From Capsulimonas sp. (lineage in GTDB: Bacteria; Armatimonadota; Armatimonadia; Armatimonadales; Capsulimonadaceae): a stretch of DNA of 8,927 bases. The notes beneath the pieces were generated by a model that had not been told where the DNA came from, searched no databases, and worked only from the letters and a program-made list of their open reading frames with translations. The DNA is taken from positions 1 to 8,927 of the forward strand of contig JAOQAA010000423.1 in assembly GCA_025963815.1 (NCBI GenBank), written 5' to 3'. Of this stretch, positions 5,473 through 8,927 are shown piece after piece. Made by a program: the position numbers and the translations under genes. Position 1 is the first letter of the stretch. The number at the start of each line of letters is the position of its first letter.

Positions 5473-7254
5473 TTAGGGAGCAATCGTGATCGCTTTTACC
5501 AGAGTATTGCTATTGTCTGCGGACGCTGCAATATTTACAGGAACAGAAGCCAGCGACTTACCGGTCAGTATGGTGAACGTCCCCGTCGATTGTCCCGCGG
5601 GAATCACTAACTGCGGGGCGCTGGGCCGCGCGAGAGGAGCAAATGCGGACGCTAGTCGGATCAGAATGCCACCCGCCGGAGCGGGATAAGCGAGTGTTAC
5701 GGTCCCGATTGAGGAGCGGCCGTGTACGGCGGTGCTTGGGCTGAGCGTTAGCGACGCCAGTCCGTCCGGTAGCAAGGTGACCGGCGTAGCAATCGTCACG
5801 CCATTGAATGAAGCCGTGAGCGATGCATGCGCTGCAATATTCGTCCGGGCGGTCTGTGCAAAGAACGACGCCGACAGCGCGCCGGCGGGAACGGTAACGG
5901 CTGCGGGAACCTTGACGCGTGTGTCTGAGCTTGACAGATTGATCTTGGAGCCGCCGGTGGGAGCGGGGTTCGTCAGGGTAACTGTGACGCCGATATTTGC
6001 GCCGCCGATCACGACCGCCGAATTTGCCTTCACGCTCTCTAGCGTAAGCTGTGAACCGATTGCAATCAGATGGGTTCCGGCCGGGATGACCAGAATGCCG
6101 TCCCCTGCCGCCATGTCAATCTGGGACTCGGTGGTGGGCAGCGCCTGGCGTCCAAGATCCAGCTTCACAACGAGCCTGCCAGTATTTTCGTCGAAGCCCA
6201 AAAGCTTTCCGTTTGTGGCTCCAACATAGGCTACGCCATTGACGATGGTTGGCGCGGTTACGGGAACGTCGGACCCGCTGTTTACGGTCCATGCAGTGGT
6301 CCAGGCCCCGATTTTCATTGCGGTCAGTGCATTATTGACAACCGAAAAGACCATATTGTTGTCGAACGCCATCGCACCTTGATTCGGGAACGTCTTGATG
6401 ATATTTCCGGTGGAGCTGTCCAGCGCGGCGGCCGGTCCAGGATAGGGCGTGCTGAGTGAGTCATGATAGTGCCGAATGAACACGAGATTATTGTAATATG
6501 CGGACGTTGCGCCGCCTCCGCCATAGCAGCCCGTCTGCAAGCGCCAAACCTGAGAGCCGGTCAATGCGTCGAACTTATACGATTCGCCGCAGCCGAATCC
6601 CTCATAAAGATTGGCGGCGTCAAGCGTAGGCGCCGAGTCGTCGCCGCTATTGACGTTGCCGGTCCACATGATTTTGCCATCCGTCTCACGCAAACAATAG
6701 ATTGTGGCTCCATACCCATAGCCAAGTGTGTAAACAAAACCATTCAATGCCGTGGGGGCCGAACTAAATTCATCCTGATTGGGCAATGTGGCGCTCCACA
6801 GCAATGCCCCATTTGCCGCAGAATAGGCCGACATCAATCCACCGCTTGAGGAGCCTCTGCCCCCGATGTTCATGAACACTCGGCCGTTTTCGTAGCATAT
6901 CTCGGCCCTGCGCGATGTGGACGCCGGAAGTGCAACCGGCCCCCAGGCGGCATGGCCGGTCACGGCGTCGAACGCCATCAGCGAGTTGTAAGATCCATTC
7001 GCGCTCGATCCCGCTGTCAAGACGACGAATACTTTTCCGCCTGCGATCAAGGGATAAGTCGCGTTGACTCCGAGATCGATATCCCACTTTTTTTCCAGCG
7101 GCAGGCTGAAATCGGGCATGGTCGCCTGAGCAGTGTGTGCGGGATTGGTGCGATATGTCACCGCTTCTGGATTGGACGCCGCAAATGCTGGGCAGGCGAT
7201 GCTCAGCGCCAGCGTTCCGGCTGCGACGCTCTGTCTTAAATGTAACCGAACCAT
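5473..7254 (-). CDS. Secreted PQQ-type beta-propeller protein with two C-terminal Ig-like repeats
   Basis: The protein has 593 residues. A Sec signal peptide spans about 1-25 (VAAGTLALSIACPAFA, likely cleaved at AFA/A). Residues 34-403 hold seven outer-strand repeats of PQQ-propeller type: AFDAVTGHAAW (94), AYSAANGALLW (143), CLRETDGKIMW (187), KFDALTGSQVW (227), ALDSSTGNIIK (278), a degenerate AMKIGAWTTAW (312) and GFDENTGRLVV (353). These are structural repeats; no dehydrogenase active site is recognised, so a binding or scaffold role is more likely than catalysis. Residues 404-495 and 499-593 are two Ig-like/Calx-beta-like units with the pattern GTVTLxxPAPxGG...VPAGxxxxxF. Four mature-region cysteines (120, 187, 222, 243) are conserved in the neighbouring copy. 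The ATG at 7254 has GGGAG 7 nt upstream. There is no LPXTG or PEP-CTERM anchor. The export compartment is probably periplasm or cell surface; the ligand is unknown. Confidence 0.88.
   Translation of the reverse strand: MVRLHLRQSVAAGTLALSIACPAFAASNPEAVTYRTNPAHTAQATMPDFSLPLEKKWDIDLGVNATYPLIAGGKVFVVLTAGSSANGSYNSLMAFDAVTGHAAWGPVALPASTSRRAEICYENGRVFMNIGGRGSSSGGLMSAYSAANGALLWSATLPNQDEFSSAPTALNGFVYTLGYGYGATIYCLRETDGKIMWTGNVNSGDDSAPTLDAANLYEGFGCGESYKFDALTGSQVWRLQTGCYGGGGATSAYYNNLVFIRHYHDSLSTPYPGPAAALDSSTGNIIKTFPNQGAMAFDNNMVFSVVNNALTAMKIGAWTTAWTVNSGSDVPVTAPTIVNGVAYVGATNGKLLGFDENTGRLVVKLDLGRQALPTTESQIDMAAGDGILVIPAGTHLIAIGSQLTLESVKANSAVVIGGANIGVTVTLTNPAPTGGSKINLSSSDTRVKVPAAVTVPAGALSASFFAQTARTNIAAHASLTASFNGVTIATPVTLLPDGLASLTLSPSTAVHGRSSIGTVTLAYPAPAGGILIRLASAFAPLARPSAPQLVIPAGQSTGTFTILTGKSLASVPVNIAASADNSNTLVKAITIAP
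7028..7080. repeat. 53-nt perfect direct repeat, copy A
   Basis: Identical, base for base, to 8875-8927. It codes for the segment around IDLGVNATYPLIAGGKVF in the first propeller strand. The identity stops at 7027 (g versus a at 8874). The other boundary cannot be seen because copy B ends at the window edge. Surrounding DNA of the two genes is similar but full of silent changes, so the perfect block stands out. Confidence 0.9.
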
Positions 7255-7261
7255 GAAAGTA

Positions 7262-7266
7262 CTCCC
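7262..7266 (-). promoter_or_regulatory. Shine-Dalgarno site of the downstream propeller gene
   Basis: On the minus strand this is GGGAG, 7 nt before the ATG at 7254. It supports that start and the signal peptide that follows directly. A longer minus-strand frame beginning at 7273 is in another register and lacks these features. Confidence 0.65.
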
Positions 7267-7281
7267 AAATCATAACCGAGC

Positions 7282-7287
7282 ATTATA
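7282..7287 (-). promoter_or_regulatory. Possible -10 element (TATAAT) for the downstream propeller gene
   Basis: The 62-bp gap between the two propeller genes contains a perfect TATAAT on the minus strand. It would place a transcript start near 7275 and give a leader of about 20 nt that includes the GGGAG site. No good -35 box is found at 16-18 bp, so this may be an activator-dependent promoter or chance in an A+T-rich gap. Confidence 0.3.
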
Positions 7288-7316
7288 TACGCATCTCAAA
7301 AGTAGAACGCGGCCTT

Positions 7317-8927
7317 TTACGGAGTGAGCGTAATCGCCTGAAGCAAGCTGTTGCTATTGGCGACGCGCGCGCTGATGTTGACGGGAACGGTCGACAGCAC
7401 CGTGCCGGTGATGACTTTAAACGTCCCCGTTGTTTGTCCTGCGGGAATCACGATGTACGTGATGCTTGGCTGTGCGAGCGGCGCGAATGCGCTGCCCAAA
7501 TAGACCGTCACGCCGCCGGAAGGCGCGGGATAAGCGAGAGCCACCGTTCCTGTGGAGGAGCCTCCATTGACAGATGTGCTCGGCGACAGTTTGAAGGATA
7601 CAAGGCCGTCCGGGAGCAGACTGATCGGGGTTGTGATTGTCAAACCGTTCAGCGATCCGTTCATGGATGCGCGCACCGCATTGTTTGTCTTCAGTGTTTG
7701 TGCGTTGAACGAGACCGACAGCGCCCCAGCGGGGATCGTGATCGACGTGGGAACGATCAAATGGGCATCCGAGCTGATGAGGCTGATTTTTGCTCCATCG
7801 GCCGGCGCGGCTTTCGTCAATGTCGCGGTGACGCTGATATTCGCGCCGCCGATTGCGACCTGTGGATTCGCCGTCAAGGACCCCAGTGCAAACTGTGCTC
7901 CCACTGCGATCAAATGCGTTCCGGAGGGAATGACCATCAGACCGCCGCCGGCCGCCATATCTGTCCGAGACTCACTGTTGAGCGACGACTTCCGTCCAAG
8001 ATCGACACTAGCGACTAGCTTTGCGCTGTTTTCATCGTAGCCTTGAAGTTTTCCGCTTACGGTTCCCACATAGACGATTCCATTAATGACCGTTGGCGCG
8101 GTGATGGGTGCGTCAACAGCGTTGTTTACCGTCCAGGCGTTCGTCCAGGTAGCGATATTCGTGGCTGTCAGCGCGTTATTGACAATGCCGAAGACCATAT
8201 TGTTATCGAACGCCATGGCGCCCTGATCGGCGAATAGCTTCACGACGCCGCCGGTAGTACTGTCCAGCGCGGCTGCGTAATGCAAATGGTTTGGGTTGTT
8301 TTCAGGATAGTAATCTCGAATAAATACGAGATTATTGTAGAAAGCCGAAGTAACGCCGCCTCCGCCTTCGCATCCCGTGGACAAATGCCATAGCGGCGCA
8401 CCAGACAGAGGACTGAAGCCAAATGTCTGCCCGCATGCATAGCCGGCGTAGACGCCGTTTGCTGTCACGGCAGGCGAGGAACTGTCGCCATTCTCGACGC
8501 CGCCCGTCCAGGCAACCGTTCCGTCGCTTTCGCGTACGCAATAAAGAGTTCCGCTGCTTCCAGCGCCGCTGGTGTAAACGTAACCATTGAGCGCCGTGGG
8601 CGCTGTGCTGAACGAGTATTGACCGGGGAGGGTCGTGCTCCAGAGCATGGCGCCGTTTGTCGCGGAATAGGCCGCCATCAATCCACCCACCGGAGAAGTC
8701 GTTCCGCCGGTGTTCATAAACACACGGCCATTTTCGTAGCATATCGCCGCCCAGCCATACGTGGATGATGGAAGCGCAATCGGCCCCCAGGCAACGTGGC
8801 CAGTGACGGCGTCGAACGCGATCAGGGTGCTGTGGAAATCGCTGGTGGCCCCCGTCGTGGTTGGCAGCACAACAAATACTTTTCCGCCTGCGATCAAGGG
8901 ATAAGTCGCGTTGACTCCGAGATCGAT
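7317..8927 (-). CDS. Secreted PQQ-type beta-propeller with two Ig-like repeats, 5' end outside window
   Basis: The frame is open through the right edge; 536 residues are visible and the first is IDLGVNATYPLIAGGK. This matches residue 59 onward of the downstream copy, so about 58 residues including the signal peptide are missing. A TTG at 8897 inside this conserved stretch is not the start. The propeller repeats recur in the same order (AFDAVTGHVAW, AYSATNGAMLW, CVRESDGTVAW, a degenerate GFSPLSGAPLW, ALDSTTGGVVK, GYDENSAKLVA), as do the four cysteines in ICYENGR, YCVRE, ACGQ and GCEGGGG. Two Ig-like units end in NSNSLLQAITLTP, close to NSNTLVKAITIAP in the neighbour. By eye well over half of residues agree between copies, with the main differences in loops. 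This indicates tandem duplication followed by divergence. The ligand is unknown; export is inferred from the paralogue. Confidence 0.88.
   Translation of the reverse strand: MDLGVNATYPLIAGGKVFVVLPTTTGATSDFHSTLIAFDAVTGHVAWGPIALPSSTYGWAAICYENGRVFMNTGGTTSPVGGLMAAYSATNGAMLWSTTLPGQYSFSTAPTALNGYVYTSGAGSSGTLYCVRESDGTVAWTGGVENGDSSSPAVTANGVYAGYACGQTFGFSPLSGAPLWHLSTGCEGGGGVTSAFYNNLVFIRDYYPENNPNHLHYAAALDSTTGGVVKLFADQGAMAFDNNMVFGIVNNALTATNIATWTNAWTVNNAVDAPITAPTVINGIVYVGTVSGKLQGYDENSAKLVASVDLGRKSSLNSESRTDMAAGGGLMVIPSGTHLIAVGAQFALGSLTANPQVAIGGANISVTATLTKAAPADGAKISLISSDAHLIVPTSITIPAGALSVSFNAQTLKTNNAVRASMNGSLNGLTITTPISLLPDGLVSFKLSPSTSVNGGSSTGTVALAYPAPSGGVTVYLGSAFAPLAQPSITYIVIPAGQTTGTFKVITGTVLSTVPVNISARVANSNSLLQAITLTP
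8875..8927. repeat. 53-nt perfect direct repeat, copy B, reaching the window edge
   Basis: Same sequence and orientation as 7028-7080, inside the upstream propeller gene. It may continue past the edge, so 53 nt is a minimum length. Confidence 0.9.

Noticed and set aside
5473..7254. Lipoprotein reading of the downstream propeller (Cys21 after LSIA)
   Set aside because: The residue three before the cysteine is Ser where a lipobox needs Leu/Val/Ile, and a good AFA cleavage site follows, so Sec signal peptidase I is more likely.
7254..7273. TTG/ATG alternatives upstream of the downstream propeller gene
   Set aside because: The frame starting at 7273 is out of register with the propeller and encodes no domain. 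The ATG at 7254 has a signal peptide and ribosome site.
5732..8040. Several plus-strand frames of 129-194 codons opposite the propeller genes
   Set aside because: They mirror the coding frames of the two paralogues, recur at matching places in both, and have no ribosome sites or recognisable domains.
5473..8927. PQQ-dependent alcohol dehydrogenase
   Set aside because: Propeller repeats of the TG-x-x-x-W type are present, but I see no adjacent-cysteine pair or other recognisable dehydrogenase active-site motif, and the C-terminus is Ig-like repeats, not a cytochrome domain.

Overview
The window looks like a chromosomal stretch of a moderately G+C-rich, free-living bacterium. No phage, transposase, integrase, tRNA, rRNA or CRISPR signal is visible. 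Two gene types resemble what is common in Armatimonadota (Capsulimonas/Fimbriimonas-like genomes) and some other environmental phyla: secreted PQQ-type beta-propellers with tandem Ig-like repeats, and small proteins with a cytoplasmic GYF_2-like head. That taxonomic reading is an inference only; nothing here fixes the species.

Left block (1-3843, minus strand). Transcription starts in the 3844-4045 divergent gap and reads leftwards through a compact run of five genes. These are a DUF485/YjcH-type small membrane protein, an ActP-type sodium:solute (acetate) symporter, and three tandem paralogues of an unrecognised single-pass membrane protein. The paralogues have a GYF_2-like N-terminus, one transmembrane helix and, in the two complete copies, a PsbP/DcrB-like C-terminal domain. 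Gaps are 4 nt, a 1-nt TGATG overlap, 31 nt and 36 nt, so an operon is likely. The third paralogue runs off the left edge.

Centre (4046-4683). A beta-class carbonic anhydrase is read rightwards, divergent from the symporter run. It ends at a perfect 18-bp hairpin that separates it from convergent minus-strand genes.

Right block (4688-8927, minus strand). Three genes read leftwards. Two are adjacent, closely related secreted beta-propeller proteins with two C-terminal Ig-like repeats each; the upstream one is cut by the right edge. The third is a membrane protein with an N-terminal B-box-like zinc finger and a QAPYG-repeat linker. The two propeller genes share a perfect 53-nt direct repeat whose second copy ends exactly at the window edge.

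The main theme is tandem duplication: a triplicated membrane-protein gene behind the acetate permease and a duplicated propeller gene. The least explained part is the triplicate family attached to actP. No known defence, secretion or biosynthetic system is recognisable.
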